Positions 28,483 to 38,078 are shown, counted from the first letter of the stretch. The stretch is DNA of 64,000 nucleotides from Corallococcus interemptor (GCF_003668875.1 NZ_RAWM01000009.1:62001-126000), one strand, 5' to 3'. Made by a program: numbers and translations. Notes: generated by a model not told the origin, from the sequence alone.

Positions 28483-31400
28483 TCAGGCCATGGGGCGGGC
28501 GATGCCGCCTTCGATGAGCATCCGCAGACGGCCGGCTTCGTCATGCGCCGCCACGGTGCCGCACTGGAGCAGGTCCCCCTCCACGCGAGGGGCGAGCGAC
28601 TTCAGCGTGAGGCGGCGAGGGGACCTGGCGTCATGCGCCACCAGGTCCCGGTCGAACGTGGCCCGCTGGACGCCCACGGGGGCGAACACGTCGTTCGACA
28701 CGCCCTCCACGTGCATCGCGCTCAGGCGCAGGGCAGCGTCCAGCACGAGCGCCGGCACTGCCTGGCCCGCCTGCCGGGAAGCCTCCGGCAGCCCGAGCCG
28801 TGCGAAGCGGGCATCCTCTTCCAGGCGGATCTCCTCCAGGCAGTCGAACATCCGGCGCAGCTCGATGGGGGAGCCCGCGGCGCAGTGCGGGTCGTGCACG
28901 GACACGCCGTGGCCCGAGGCGCGAGCGGCCTCCAGCTTGGGGGAGGTCCGGGGCGGCTCGGCCGTCAGCGTGAAGCGGGCCTCGGCGAAGACGAGGTCTT
29001 TCTCCAGCACCACGCCGGACGCATGGACGATGTCTCCCGTGAGCTTGACCTGCACGCTGTGCTGGCCGGGGTCGTCGGTGAGCGGCGTGCACTCGGCGCG
29101 CAGGGACTGCCGGGCTCCGGGCTTCACGCGGATGAAGCGGGAGAAGCGCACGTCCTCGATGGTGACGGTGCGCAGCTCCGGGCGCGCGTCGTCCAGGGCG
29201 GCCTGGAACATGAGGTCCAGGGCCCAGGCGCCGGGAAGGGTGGGCGTGCCCCGGACCAGGTGGTCCTCCAGGCACGGGATGCTCGCCGCGTCGACGGTGA
29301 GGTCCCTGCGCGTGGGACGCGCGGCGATGACCTCCAGGCCATAGAAGGCGCGCTCGCTTTCGGTGAGCTGGACGTTGATGGGTTGGACAGGCTGGCCGTC
29401 CACCAGCTGGAGGAAGAGCGCTTCGCCCTCCCCGGCGCGGATGCCGCGCAGGCGGCGGCTGGCGCCGAGCACGCGGTACTCCGAGCCGCGCGTCATGCCG
29501 ATGCCGTCCCAGGCGAGCCAGCCCACGCTGCACCACTGCACGTCCTGGCGCGCGTCGCTGACCCAGGCGCAGAGCCGGTCCAGCGCCTCGTTCGCCGCGC
29601 CGTAGTCCGCCTGTCCGTCATTGCCGATGTAGCTGAACGCGGAGGTCAGGACATGGAAGGGCACGGGGGCGGGGAGGCGGCGTGCGCAGGACTCGCGCAG
29701 GTTGCGCAGGCCCAAGAGCTTGGTGTCCAGCGTGCCGCGCAGCTCCGTGAGCCGGCGCCGGTGGAGCTTCTTGGAGACCTGCGTACCCGCGCCGTGGACC
29801 ACCAGGTCGAGCCGGCCGTGTTCGCGCAGCAGCTCCTCCACCACGCGGTCCACGTCTTCGGGACGGGTGACGTCCGCGGCGCGGTAGGTCATCTGGCCGG
29901 GCAGCCGCATGAGTCCATCGAGCGTGGCGCGCAGCTCGCGCACGGCCAGGTGGCGCTCGAAGCGTGCTCGCAGCGCGGGCATCCGCACCGAGCTGTCACG
30001 GGCGAGCTCGGACGCGTAGAACTCGCGCTCCACGGCGCCCAGGTCCTCGTCGCGAGCCTGGAGCACGCGCTCGGGAGCATCCGACGGGTCGCTGCGTCCC
30101 AGGAGGACGACCTTGCAGCCGTAGCGCTTGAGCAGCGCTCCTGCGAGGACGGCCGTCACGCCGCGGCCTCCGCCCGTGAGCAGGACCACGGATTGGGAGG
30201 TGAGCGTGACGCCGGGCCGTGCGGGGACATCCGTGGGCTGAAGCAGCCGGACGCAGCGGACGGAGCCATCGAAGCAGACCTCGACGGGACCGGTGTCGTC
30301 GCCGGTGCCCAGTTCGGACGCGACGAGGTCGAGCGCCGTGCGGAGCGGAAGCACGCCCGTGGCGATGGCGCGGATGCTCCGTGCCGGAACCTCACGGCCC
30401 AGGGACTTGAGCATGCCGGCGAAGAGGCCGGTGACGGGATGCAGCGTCCGGCGCGCACCGACGCCACCGATGCACAGGCTCGCCAGCGACACGGTGCCAG
30501 CGGACAGGCCCGCGTAGGCGCGACGGGCGGACAGGAAGAGCAGCTCCAGCGCTTCGTGACGCAGGGCCGTGTCCGCGACGACGGAGGACTCGTTCTCTTC
30601 CGGGTTCATCCGGCACACCGAGACGATGACCTGAGGTTCGAAGCCGAGCGCATCCAGGCCGGCCTCCGCGGTCTCCTCCCGGGTGAGGTCGATGCCATGG
30701 ATCCGCGAGCCCGCATCGGTGACGCCTGTGTGCAGGATGCGGAACTCAGGACCGCAGAGGTCGTGGGCCTGGGTGGAAAGCTCACGGGCCACGGCCTCGT
30801 CCTGGGCGATGAACAGCACGCGCTTGCCACGCAGGGACAGTGTGCCGGTCGTCCGGGCGGGACGCTCGACGAGCACCGGCGCGTGGTAGCGGATGGGCGC
30901 CGAGTGGTCGAAGCCGTCAGTGGCCTCCGGAACAGGAGCCGAGGTCGACGGTGGACGCGCATCCTCCACGCGAGCCGCCCCCTCCCGAGCCTGCACGGCA
31001 CCGGTAGGCCTGACAGGCGTCTCCGGGCCAGGGCTGTTCAAGCCTGTCCGACTGTCGGACAGGCGTCCGGGGCTCAGCTGACGCGGCGCCTCCTCCCGTC
31101 CGGTGCGGTCAAAACCTGTCCGACTGTCCGACAGGTTTCCATGGATCGACTGCCGCGGGAGCCCCGCCCCATCACGGTGCTCCAAACCTGTCCGACTGTC
31201 GGACAGGTTTTCTCGGTCCGGGTTAGGCGGGAGCCCCGCCCCGTCGCGGTGCTCCGAACCCGTCCGACTGTCGGACAGGTTTCCGGAGCCTGGGTGGGGC
31301 GGGCGGCTCTCAGGCCCGGGGCTGTTCAAACCTGTCCGGTTGTTCGACAGGTTTTCGCGGCTCGGCTGAGGCGGGAGCACCTTCCAGCCCGGGCTGTCCA

Positions 31401-34400
31401 AACCTGTCCGACTGTCGGACAGGTTTTTGCTGCTCGACTGGCGAAGCTGGAGTACCAGCCGCGCGCCAGTCGTGCCATCGAGGTGGAAGCGCAGCGTGGA
31501 GGCCTGTCCTTCTGAGGCGGCCCTCACCGCGCGCAGCACCTCCTGCGCCTCCCTGGCGGAATGCGGCGGCAGCGTGATGCCCGGTCCGGTGCCTGCTTCT
31601 TCGGACATCGACAGATGGCACAGCGGCTTCAAGCCCCGCGCTTCCGCCTTCGCGACCGTGGTCACGGCCAGCATCGCCATGCCCTCTTCAGGCATGGTCC
31701 CATCAAGCCCGTCACCCGGTCGCTTCACGTGGGCACTGCCCACGAGCACCAGGTCGAAGCCGCTGTCCAACAGGGCCCGTGAAGCCCGCAGCGACGCGGC
31801 CAGCGTGCCGGCACCCGCGTCCACCACGAAGTTCGGCCCCTTGGTGTCGAGCACCCCCGCCACCCGGCCGGGCGTGACATTGGGCATCATCCCCTGGAGC
31901 GTGTAGGGCCCGGAGGGCCGCAGCGCGCCCACCGCCGCGTGGAGGCGGTCCACCAGCGGCAGGAGCCGCGCCGCGTCCCGTGACCGCTGGATGTGCTCGC
32001 GCAGCCTGCGCCGCAAGGAGTCCGCCAGCACGCGCTGCGTGGCCTCCACACCCCGGCGCGTCTTGCCCTCCAGTCCCAGGACGATGGCCGTCCCCGTCCG
32101 CAGCGAATCAAAGGCCCCGAGCTTCTTCACGACGTCGCTCGCGACGATGAGCCCCAGGTGCTGCGTGAGGTCCATGTCCTCCGTGATGTCCGGCAGCAGC
32201 CGCACGGAGTCGGGCAGCCGCACCCCCTTGGCGTCGAAGCGCGCCTCCGGGAACAGTCCGTCCGCGGCCACCACCACCAGTTCTTCGCGGGCAGGGGCTC
32301 CGGCCCTGGCTTGAAGCGCGAGCGGACCTCCCCGGTACTCCTCCAGCACCAGGTGCGCGTTCGTGCCGCCGAAGCCGAAGCCATTCGTGGCCGCCCGGCG
32401 CGGATGGTCCGCGTTCTCCGGCCACGGCTGCTCCCGCGTGCCCACCTCGAAGTCCGGCCCGAGCGCCCGCAGCGCCGCACCCGGACGGTCGAAGCTCGAC
32501 TGCGGCGGGAAGCTCCGGTGCTCCAGCGCCTTGCACAGCTTGATGACCGAAGCCGCACCCGCGGCCCACCCGACATGGCCAATCAGCGCCTTCACGCTGG
32601 CGAGCTGGAGGCCCTTGCGCTTGCCTCCGAAGACCCGGCCAATCGACTGCAACTCGGTGGCGTCTCCGGCCGGAGTGGCCGTGCCGTGCGCCTCGATGTA
32701 CTGGATGGACTCCGGTTCAACGCCCGCCGCCGCGTAGCACGCTTGCATCGCGGCCACCTGTCCGTCCGCTCGCGGAACGTTCGCGGAGCTGCTGCGCCCG
32801 TCGCTGGAGAGCCCCGCGCCACGGATGACCGCGTGCACCTTCAGCCCCGAGGCGACAGCCTCGTCCAGGCGCATCAGTCCAACCACGCCCGCGCCCTCGC
32901 CGAAGATGACGCCATCCGCGCGCTCGTCGAACGGCCGGCTCCCCGTCGCGGAGAGCCCCTTGAACTGGGAGAACAGGCAGCTGTTGCCCGGGCCCGGGGA
33001 GAACACGCCACCCGCGAGCACCAGGTCGGCCTCGCCGCGCTCCAGCGCCTTCATTCCCAGCGCGATGGCGTAGAGCGAGGACGCACAGGCCGCGTCCAGC
33101 AGCACCGTGGACACGCCCGAACCCACCACGTCCGTCACCACCGCGTGAAGGGTCGGGTGCGGCGCCAGCTCGGAGGCCGTGGCGGTGACACCCAGGGTTT
33201 CACGCAGCAGCGTGGAGAACTCCCGCGCCGTCTCTCCCCGCGCTCGCAGCAGGGCCTCTCCCGCCTCGACGCACAGCGCGTCGTCGTACTCGGGAGAACC
33301 GTCCGCCGTGGATCCGAGCAGGCACTGGATGCGTCCGGGCTCGCGCGGCGCGGTGGACCTCAAGGACTCCATTGCCTGGGTGAGCGCGATCGCCAGCAGG
33401 CGCTGCTCACGGCCGTAGCGTTGGAAGCGCTCGGGCGTGATGCCCGGGGGCGGCACGAGGTCGCTGTCCAGGACCCGCCCGGTGAGCAGCGTGTACGTGC
33501 GGTCCGGAGTCACCGCCGGGCCCACGAAGTCCACCACCTGGTCCGGATGACTCAGCCCCGTGTCGACGATGCCGCTGATGCCACGCTGGATGTTCCGCCA
33601 GTACGACTCCGGATCCTTCGCGCCGCCGGGCAGCATGCAGCCCAGGGACACCACCGCGATGGCCGGGACCCCCTGCGCCACATCCACGGGCAGGGCCCGG
33701 TCCACGGACGTCAGCGTCATTGACGTGTCCGCCGGGAGGATCCGCTGCACGATGCGCGTCAGCCGTCCTCCCGTGCCGCAGTCCACGAACCGCGCGCAGC
33801 CCGCGTTCACCAGCGTCTCCACCGCGCCCGGAAAGTCGAAGGGACGCACCAGATGGGACGCGAGCGCCTGGGCCAGCTCGGATCCGTCACGTCCGTACAC
33901 CCGCCGTTCGATGGGCGAATAGATGGGCCCGAGTGCCGGATGCACGGCCAGGTCCGCGAGGCTCGCGCGGAACGCGGAGACCGCGGGCGCCAGGCTCGGG
34001 TGGTGGAACGGGTAGCGGCTGGAGATGAAGGTGAAGCCCTTGCCCTGCCGCTCCAGGAACGCGCGAAGCCGCTCCAGCTCCGCACGAGGCCCCGCGACCA
34101 CGGTCTGCCGCGAGTGATTGCGTCCCGCGACCTCCAGGGTCCTGGCCCCACTCTCCGCCACGGCCCGGAGGGTCTCCGGTTCCGGCAGCGCGACCGCCGC
34201 GAGCGTGCCCAGGTCGTCCGGCACCGACTGGAGCGCCCGGATGCGGCGGCACACCACCTCCGCGCCCGTGCGCAGGTCCATCGCGCCGGCCGCGGTCATC
34301 GCCGCGATCTCCCCGAAGCTGTGACCGACGAACACGTCCGGCCGCGTGCCCTGGCGCTCCATCCACCGGGCTCCCAGCACGCCACACAGGAAGATGCCCA

Positions 34401-35313
34401 GCTGATCCAACAGCGGCGCCGCGTCCAGAGCCCGGCCCACCTGCGCGACGTCCTCCGCCGCGAGCAGCGGACCCACGTCGATGCCCTGTGAACGGCAGGC
34501 TTCCAGGACCGCCGCCAGCTCCCCACGCAGCTCCGGCTGGAGCGCCTTCAACCGGAGGAACAGCGCGGGCTCGAACGTGCCCTGTCCGGCGAAGAGGAAC
34601 GCGGTCGCACCGGAGGGCAATCTGAACCCAGTCGCCACAGGATCCGATGGACGCACCGGCTGGGAAGTGGCTTCGCGCCCCGTCGAGGAAACCGGAGTCA
34701 TCCTCGGAGGCGTCACGGCCACCGGATGCTGCACCGTCACCGGATCCGGAAGGTGCACGGTCCGCGAGACACCGCGCGGCGCCGTGTCCGCCAGCAGGCT
34801 GCGCGCCAGTTCGCGCACGGCCTCCGGGAAGATGGCCTGGACTCCATTTCCTCCCTGCAGCGCGAGGTCGCGGAAGCTCTTCGCCCCCGCCGGCTCGTGG
34901 ATCGACGCCAGCGTTTCGAAGCTGCGCTGGAAGGACTCCGGGAATGCCCGCAGCGTTCCCTGACGGTCCGCGCAGAGCACGGTCTGATAGCCGCACGCCA
35001 CCGGCGTGCCGTCGCTCTTCAACGTGCGGAAGCAGAAACGCAGGGACACCTCACCGCGCGCCTCCAGCGTCGTCAGCACCACCAGCCTGTCGCCCAGCGC
35101 GGCCGGGGCGAGGTTGCGCGAGTAGCCCTCGTAGGTGAGCAGCAGCACCTGATCGAAGTCGCGCCGGAAGTCGGGCTCCTCGAAGGCGTGCGGGCTGAAG
35201 AGCAGGTGCTCCCGGCCCGCGCACTGGAACTTGAAGTTGGTGAGGAAGTGATGGCTCCCGTAGGCCATCGTGTCGTCGAAGTGGATGTCATACGGGACGG
35301 CGAAGAAGTTCAT
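28483..35313 (-). CDS. Multidomain polyketide / secondary-lipid synthase (hotdog-AT-KS-inactive KS-linker-KR-DH)
   Basis: A 2276-residue protein. Visible order: an N-terminal thioesterase-like hotdog (~1-150, DDTMAYGSHHFLTNFKF); an acyltransferase (~230-540, FLFAGQGTF, VGHSFGE); a ketosynthase (~548-990, DAACASSL with Cys ~741, EAHGTATP, GHVGWAAG); and a second KS-like domain (~1010-1275) where the Cys motif reads DAGAGTLAASL, so probably a chain-length-factor-like partner. A linker of six 24-residue repeats follows (1297-1440), then a ketoreductase (structural half ~1460-1690; TGGGRGVTA ~1708; Tyr in GQADYGAANEAL ~1900) and a terminal DH-type hotdog (~2015-2276, LEDHLVRGTPTLPGAW). No ACP is present; two are on the upstream protein. 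This resembles Pfa/Hgl-like iterative lipid synthases. Product unknown. Confidence 0.88.
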   Translation of the reverse strand: MNFFAVPYDIHFDDTMAYGSHHFLTNFKFQCAGREHLLFSPHAFEEPDFRRDFDQVLLLTYEGYSRNLAPAALGDRLVVLTTLEARGEVSLRFCFRTLKSDGTPVACGYQTVLCADRQGTLRAFPESFQRSFETLASIHEPAGAKSFRDLALQGGNGVQAIFPEAVRELARSLLADTAPRGVSRTVHLPDPVTVQHPVAVTPPRMTPVSSTGREATSQPVRPSDPVATGFRLPSGATAFLFAGQGTFEPALFLRLKALQPELRGELAAVLEACRSQGIDVGPLLAAEDVAQVGRALDAAPLLDQLGIFLCGVLGARWMERQGTRPDVFVGHSFGEIAAMTAAGAMDLRTGAEVVCRRIRALQSVPDDLGTLAAVALPEPETLRAVAESGARTLEVAGRNHSRQTVVAGPRAELERLRAFLERQGKGFTFISSRYPFHHPSLAPAVSAFRASLADLAVHPALGPIYSPIERRVYGRDGSELAQALASHLVRPFDFPGAVETLVNAGCARFVDCGTGGRLTRIVQRILPADTSMTLTSVDRALPVDVAQGVPAIAVVSLGCMLPGGAKDPESYWRNIQRGISGIVDTGLSHPDQVVDFVGPAVTPDRTYTLLTGRVLDSDLVPPPGITPERFQRYGREQRLLAIALTQAMESLRSTAPREPGRIQCLLGSTADGSPEYDDALCVEAGEALLRARGETAREFSTLLRETLGVTATASELAPHPTLHAVVTDVVGSGVSTVLLDAACASSLYAIALGMKALERGEADLVLAGGVFSPGPGNSCLFSQFKGLSATGSRPFDERADGVIFGEGAGVVGLMRLDEAVASGLKVHAVIRGAGLSSDGRSSSANVPRADGQVAAMQACYAAAGVEPESIQYIEAHGTATPAGDATELQSIGRVFGGKRKGLQLASVKALIGHVGWAAGAASVIKLCKALEHRSFPPQSSFDRPGAALRALGPDFEVGTREQPWPENADHPRRAATNGFGFGGTNAHLVLEEYRGGPLALQARAGAPAREELVVVAADGLFPEARFDAKGVRLPDSVRLLPDITEDMDLTQHLGLIVASDVVKKLGAFDSLRTGTAIVLGLEGKTRRGVEATQRVLADSLRRRLREHIQRSRDAARLLPLVDRLHAAVGALRPSGPYTLQGMMPNVTPGRVAGVLDTKGPNFVVDAGAGTLAASLRASRALLDSGFDLVLVGSAHVKRPGDGLDGTMPEEGMAMLAVTTVAKAEARGLKPLCHLSMSEEAGTGPGITLPPHSAREAQEVLRAVRAASEGQASTLRFHLDGTTGARLVLQLRQSSSKNLSDSRTGLDSPGWKVLPPQPSRENLSNNRTGLNSPGPESRPPHPGSGNLSDSRTGSEHRDGAGLPPNPDRENLSDSRTGLEHRDGAGLPRQSIHGNLSDSRTGFDRTGREEAPRQLSPGRLSDSRTGLNSPGPETPVRPTGAVQAREGAARVEDARPPSTSAPVPEATDGFDHSAPIRYHAPVLVERPARTTGTLSLRGKRVLFIAQDEAVARELSTQAHDLCGPEFRILHTGVTDAGSRIHGIDLTREETAEAGLDALGFEPQVIVSVCRMNPEENESSVVADTALRHEALELLFLSARRAYAGLSAGTVSLASLCIGGVGARRTLHPVTGLFAGMLKSLGREVPARSIRAIATGVLPLRTALDLVASELGTGDDTGPVEVCFDGSVRCVRLLQPTDVPARPGVTLTSQSVVLLTGGGRGVTAVLAGALLKRYGCKVVLLGRSDPSDAPERVLQARDEDLGAVEREFYASELARDSSVRMPALRARFERHLAVRELRATLDGLMRLPGQMTYRAADVTRPEDVDRVVEELLREHGRLDLVVHGAGTQVSKKLHRRRLTELRGTLDTKLLGLRNLRESCARRLPAPVPFHVLTSAFSYIGNDGQADYGAANEALDRLCAWVSDARQDVQWCSVGWLAWDGIGMTRGSEYRVLGASRRLRGIRAGEGEALFLQLVDGQPVQPINVQLTESERAFYGLEVIAARPTRRDLTVDAASIPCLEDHLVRGTPTLPGAWALDLMFQAALDDARPELRTVTIEDVRFSRFIRVKPGARQSLRAECTPLTDDPGQHSVQVKLTGDIVHASGVVLEKDLVFAEARFTLTAEPPRTSPKLEAARASGHGVSVHDPHCAAGSPIELRRMFDCLEEIRLEEDARFARLGLPEASRQAGQAVPALVLDAALRLSAMHVEGVSNDVFAPVGVQRATFDRDLVAHDARSPRRLTLKSLAPRVEGDLLQCGTVAAHDEAGRLRMLIEGGIARPMA
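31042..31426 (-). repeat. Six palindromic units at an exact 72-bp period inside the synthase gene
   Basis: Palindromes at 31042-31064, 31112-31138, 31184-31210, 31257-31281, 31328-31354 and 31400-31426, with centres spaced exactly 72 bp apart. The two perfect copies (31184, 31400) have arms AAACCTGTCCGAC and GTCGGACAGGTTT around one base. The copy at 31112 has one mismatched pair, the one at 31257 has one, and the one at 31328 has G-T pairs plus one mismatch. The copy at 31042 has a paired A-to-G/T-to-C change that keeps the stem. On the coding strand each palindrome encodes NLSDSRTG or a close variant, followed by ~16 variable Pro/Gly/Arg-rich residues. The coding units span 30994-31425. Confidence 0.9.
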
Positions 35314-35340
35314 GGTGATGGCTCCCGGAAAGGTGAAGGG

Positions 35341-36768
35341 TCAGGACGCGCGAGCAGCCGGCAGCAGGCCGTCCACCGTCCCGGAGAGGCCGGCGTCCAC
35401 CACCCAGATGGCGCCGTTCACGCGCTGGGTCTTGGGCCCCAACAGCAACTCGGTCACGTCCGCGACGTCATCCGCGGTGCACAGCCGCCCGCCGGGCGTC
35501 GCGGACTCCCACCGCGCGACGCGCTCCGGCGCATCCGGGAACATCCCCAGCAGCTCGCCGTGCACGGGGCCCGCGGACACGCAGTTGGTGCGGATGCCAT
35601 CCGGCGCCAGCTCCGCGGCCAGATAGCGCGTGAGGGATTCCACCCCCGCCTTCACCACGCCCTGGCAACCCAGGTCGTGCATGTACCGCTGCGACATGGA
35701 CGTGGACATGGTGACGATGCTCCCGCCCCCTCGCGCGGCCATCAGCGGACGAGCCCGCATCGCGCACTCGTACGTGCCGGTGATGCAGGTGCGGAACGCC
35801 TTGTCCCAATCGCGCGGCGCGATGCGGTCGAACGGACCGATGAGCCCGTTGGACGCGTTGCACACGAGCAGGTCCAGCCCGCCCAATTCGTCACGGATCA
35901 CCGTGAACATCCGCTCCAGGTGCTCCTCCTGCGCGACGGAGCCCCACAGGTGGACCGCCTTGCCCCCCGCGTCCACGATGTCCCGCGCCGTCTTCTCACC
36001 GTCCTCACGGGAGTGGAACGAGTTGACGACCACCGTCGCTCCCGCGCGAGCCAGCCGCGTCGCGATGACCCGGCCGATGCCCTTCCCTGAACCGGTGACG
36101 AGCGCGACCTTCCCCGCGAACGGCAGCTCCGCACGCGGCACGACCGGCGCGGGGGCCGCGTGGACGGGCGCACGGGGCCGGGCCTCCACGACGGGCGGCG
36201 CGGCCGGCAGCAGCGTCCCCGCCGCTTCGGCGATGGCGGCCATCGTGCGCAGGCGCTGCGAGAACTTCGGCGCCTCGCCCAGCCCCAGCTCCTTCGCGAG
36301 CACGGCCATGACCTCCGCCTGCTTCACGGAGTCGATGCCCAGCTCGTCCTCCAGGTCCGCGTGCGGCGTGAGCAGTTCCTCCGGATAGCGCGTCACGCGT
36401 GCGAACACGGCGCGCACACGCGGCAGGAGGTCCGGAGCCTGCAACGCTTCGACGACCGCGGGCACGGCGACAGGAACCGCCGGCACCGGCACCGTTCCCA
36501 GCGCCTCCGTCACCGCACCGGCGATGGCGCCCAGCGTGCGCGCCTTGCCGTTTCGCGGCAGCCGGTCCGGCGGCAGGTGGAACTCGCGAGCGATGACCGC
36601 GGCGATCTCCGCGAGCTTCACGGAGTCGATGCCCAGGTCATCCTCGAGCTGCGCGTGCTCCGTCAGGATGTCGAGCGGATAGCGGGTGACGGACGCGGCG
36701 CACTGCCGCACCTGCTCCAGGATGTTCGAAGGCGTGGATGTATGGGATTGGGAAGAACGCGCGGACAT
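35341..36768 (-). CDS. Tandem acyl carrier protein fused to a FabL-like enoyl-ACP reductase
   Basis: A 475-residue protein from ATG 36768 (AGGGG upstream). There are two ACP domains with phosphopantetheine serines in LGIDSVKLAEI (~47) and LGIDSVKQAEV (~145), then Ala/Pro linkers and a short-chain dehydrogenase (~215-475) with TGSGKGIGR, NASNG and a Tyr/Lys arrangement (SQRYMHDLGCQGVVKAGVES) like FabL, the enoyl reductase of Bacillus, rather than the usual YxxxK. It would carry the growing chain for the synthase encoded 27 nt downstream and supply its missing enoyl reduction. First gene of the synthase-desaturase operon. I saw no phosphopantetheinyl transferase in the window. A ketoreductase role remains possible. 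Confidence 0.85.
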   Translation of the reverse strand: MSARSSQSHTSTPSNILEQVRQCAASVTRYPLDILTEHAQLEDDLGIDSVKLAEIAAVIAREFHLPPDRLPRNGKARTLGAIAGAVTEALGTVPVPAVPVAVPAVVEALQAPDLLPRVRAVFARVTRYPEELLTPHADLEDELGIDSVKQAEVMAVLAKELGLGEAPKFSQRLRTMAAIAEAAGTLLPAAPPVVEARPRAPVHAAPAPVVPRAELPFAGKVALVTGSGKGIGRVIATRLARAGATVVVNSFHSREDGEKTARDIVDAGGKAVHLWGSVAQEEHLERMFTVIRDELGGLDLLVCNASNGLIGPFDRIAPRDWDKAFRTCITGTYECAMRARPLMAARGGGSIVTMSTSMSQRYMHDLGCQGVVKAGVESLTRYLAAELAPDGIRTNCVSAGPVHGELLGMFPDAPERVARWESATPGGRLCTADDVADVTELLLGPKTQRVNGAIWVVDAGLSGTVDGLLPAARAS

Positions 36769-36858
36769 GACGACCCCTGTCGGTTCAATGCGTGACGGGG
36801 CCGACTGTAAAAGGGGGTCTGACACGTGCCGCGAAGCGGCGCGCACAGCTCGCAGCAA

Positions 36859-37401
36859 TCAAGGAGGCAGCGAAGACTCCTCGCGCGCGGGAATACGCGC
36901 GACGTGTTCACGAGCGCGCCGCCATCCCAGCCACAGGGGAATGAACAGCGCCGGCAGCGTGAGCAGATCCGTGATGTCCACCGTGTGCGCCGTGGCCCGG
37001 ACCGGGGGAATGCGCACGCCGGAGAGCCACGCGCGCAGCGCGAGGAAGGGCCACTGCAGCGCACCCAGCGCCCAGCGCCACGCATCCCCGGCGGCGGGTG
37101 AAAGCTTCGTGGCGGCGAAGCACAGCCCCGTCAGCACCACGGCCCCCACCATCACCGCGAACGACGGACGGAAGTCCCGCGCACGCCGCTGGAACGCCTG
37201 CTCCCACAGCGCCTGGAGGAGCACCGGGAACATCGCGAGCCCGGCCACGTCGGAGAGCTTCCCCGTCCACCACGACGGCCAGCGCGCCTTGAACACGTGG
37301 TCGTTCAGCACCAGCAGCACCACGGCCACCAGCACCCCGGGGTGCAGCAGCCCGCTGGACGGGAAGGGCCTGGGCCCGGTGGAGGTCGTTCCCGCGCGCA
37401 T
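36859..37401 (-). CDS. Conserved integral membrane protein of unknown function
   Basis: A 180-residue protein with about four hydrophobic segments (HPGVLVAVVLLVLNDHVFK, LAMFPVLLQALW, FAVMVGAVVLTGLCFA, LLTLPALFIPLWLGW) and the conserved-looking PSWWTGKLSDVAG between the first two. ATG 37401 is preferred because upstream sequence in the same frame is not protein-like. Function unknown. It lies 90 nt upstream of the ACP/reductase gene on the same strand and diverges from the YCII gene; membership in the lipid operon is possible but not shown. Confidence 0.6.
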   Translation of the reverse strand: MRAGTTSTGPRPFPSSGLLHPGVLVAVVLLVLNDHVFKARWPSWWTGKLSDVAGLAMFPVLLQALWEQAFQRRARDFRPSFAVMVGAVVLTGLCFAATKLSPAAGDAWRWALGALQWPFLALRAWLSGVRIPPVRATAHTVDITDLLTLPALFIPLWLGWRRAREHVARIPAREESSLPP

Positions 37402-37581
37402 GGGGGCACTGTCACACCCGAGCCCCCGAAATGGAAAGCCCCGTGATTGCGAGGGCTTGGAGGACGCGGCGGAAAAATAAAAGGCCGTGTCGATTTCCCC
37501 CGGGCCCATTCGTTGCCTCACTGAAAGCAGGACGAAGAACACCCCCCGCGGCCCCCAGGGCGCGCGGCAGGAGACACGACC

Positions 37582-38010
37582 GTGCGATTCATGATCATCC
37601 GCAGGGCGGACAAGGACACCGAGGCCGGCGTGATGCCGGACGAGAAGCTGCTGGCCGCCATGGGGGCGTACAACGAGGAGATGGTGAAGGCGGGCGTGAT
37701 GATCCAGGGCGAGGGCCTGCATCCCAGCAGCAGGGGCCTGCGCTTGAAGTTCACGAACGGCAAGCCAGCGGTCATTGACGGGCCCTTCACGGAGACGAAG
37801 GAGCTCATCGCCGGCTTCACGATCATCCAGGTGAAGTCGCGGGAAGAAGCCCTGGAGTGGCTCAAGCGCTGGCCGTCCATCGACGCGGGCGGCAACGTGG
37901 AACTGGAGCTGCGCCAGATCTTCGAGGACGACGACTTCGGCGCGGAGTTCACCCCCGAGCTGCGCGCACAGGAAGCGCGCATCCGCGAGCAGGGCGCGAA
38001 GAACCGCTAG
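37582..38010 (+). CDS. YCII / DGPF-domain protein
   Basis: A 142-residue ferredoxin-like-fold protein with the family signature VIDGPFTETKELIAGFTII and the N-terminal MRFMIIRRADKDTEAG. GTG 37582 has GGAG 8 nt upstream; ATG 37591 is an alternative. YciI/DGPF proteins are small dimeric enzymes or sigma-factor companions of poorly known function; such genes often sit beside ECF sigma factors, but none is adjacent here. Stands alone on its strand. Confidence 0.85.
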   Translation: MRFMIIRRADKDTEAGVMPDEKLLAAMGAYNEEMVKAGVMIQGEGLHPSSRGLRLKFTNGKPAVIDGPFTETKELIAGFTIIQVKSREEALEWLKRWPSIDAGGNVELELRQIFEDDDFGAEFTPELRAQEARIREQGAKNR

Positions 38011-38078
38011 TCGCGATGGCGTCCACCCGTGACATACGCTGCCGCGCGTCCAGGGCCGGTGCGAAGACGGGTGAAGCG

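Noticed and set aside
31042-31426. CRISPR array (six similar 27-bp repeats with 45-bp spacers)
   Set aside because: The period is exactly 72 bp and in frame with an intact 2276-codon gene. The spacers encode related Pro/Gly-rich linkers, the repeats vary, and no cas genes are near.
28543-31515. 990-codon plus-strand open frame opposite the synthase
   Set aside because: Shadow of the KR and DH parts of the synthase; no motif of its own.
37857-38078. N-terminal extension of the beta-lactamase-like gene into the YCII gene
   Set aside because: The extra residues are a frame shadow of the YCII gene; ATG 38079 begins a good lipoprotein leader.
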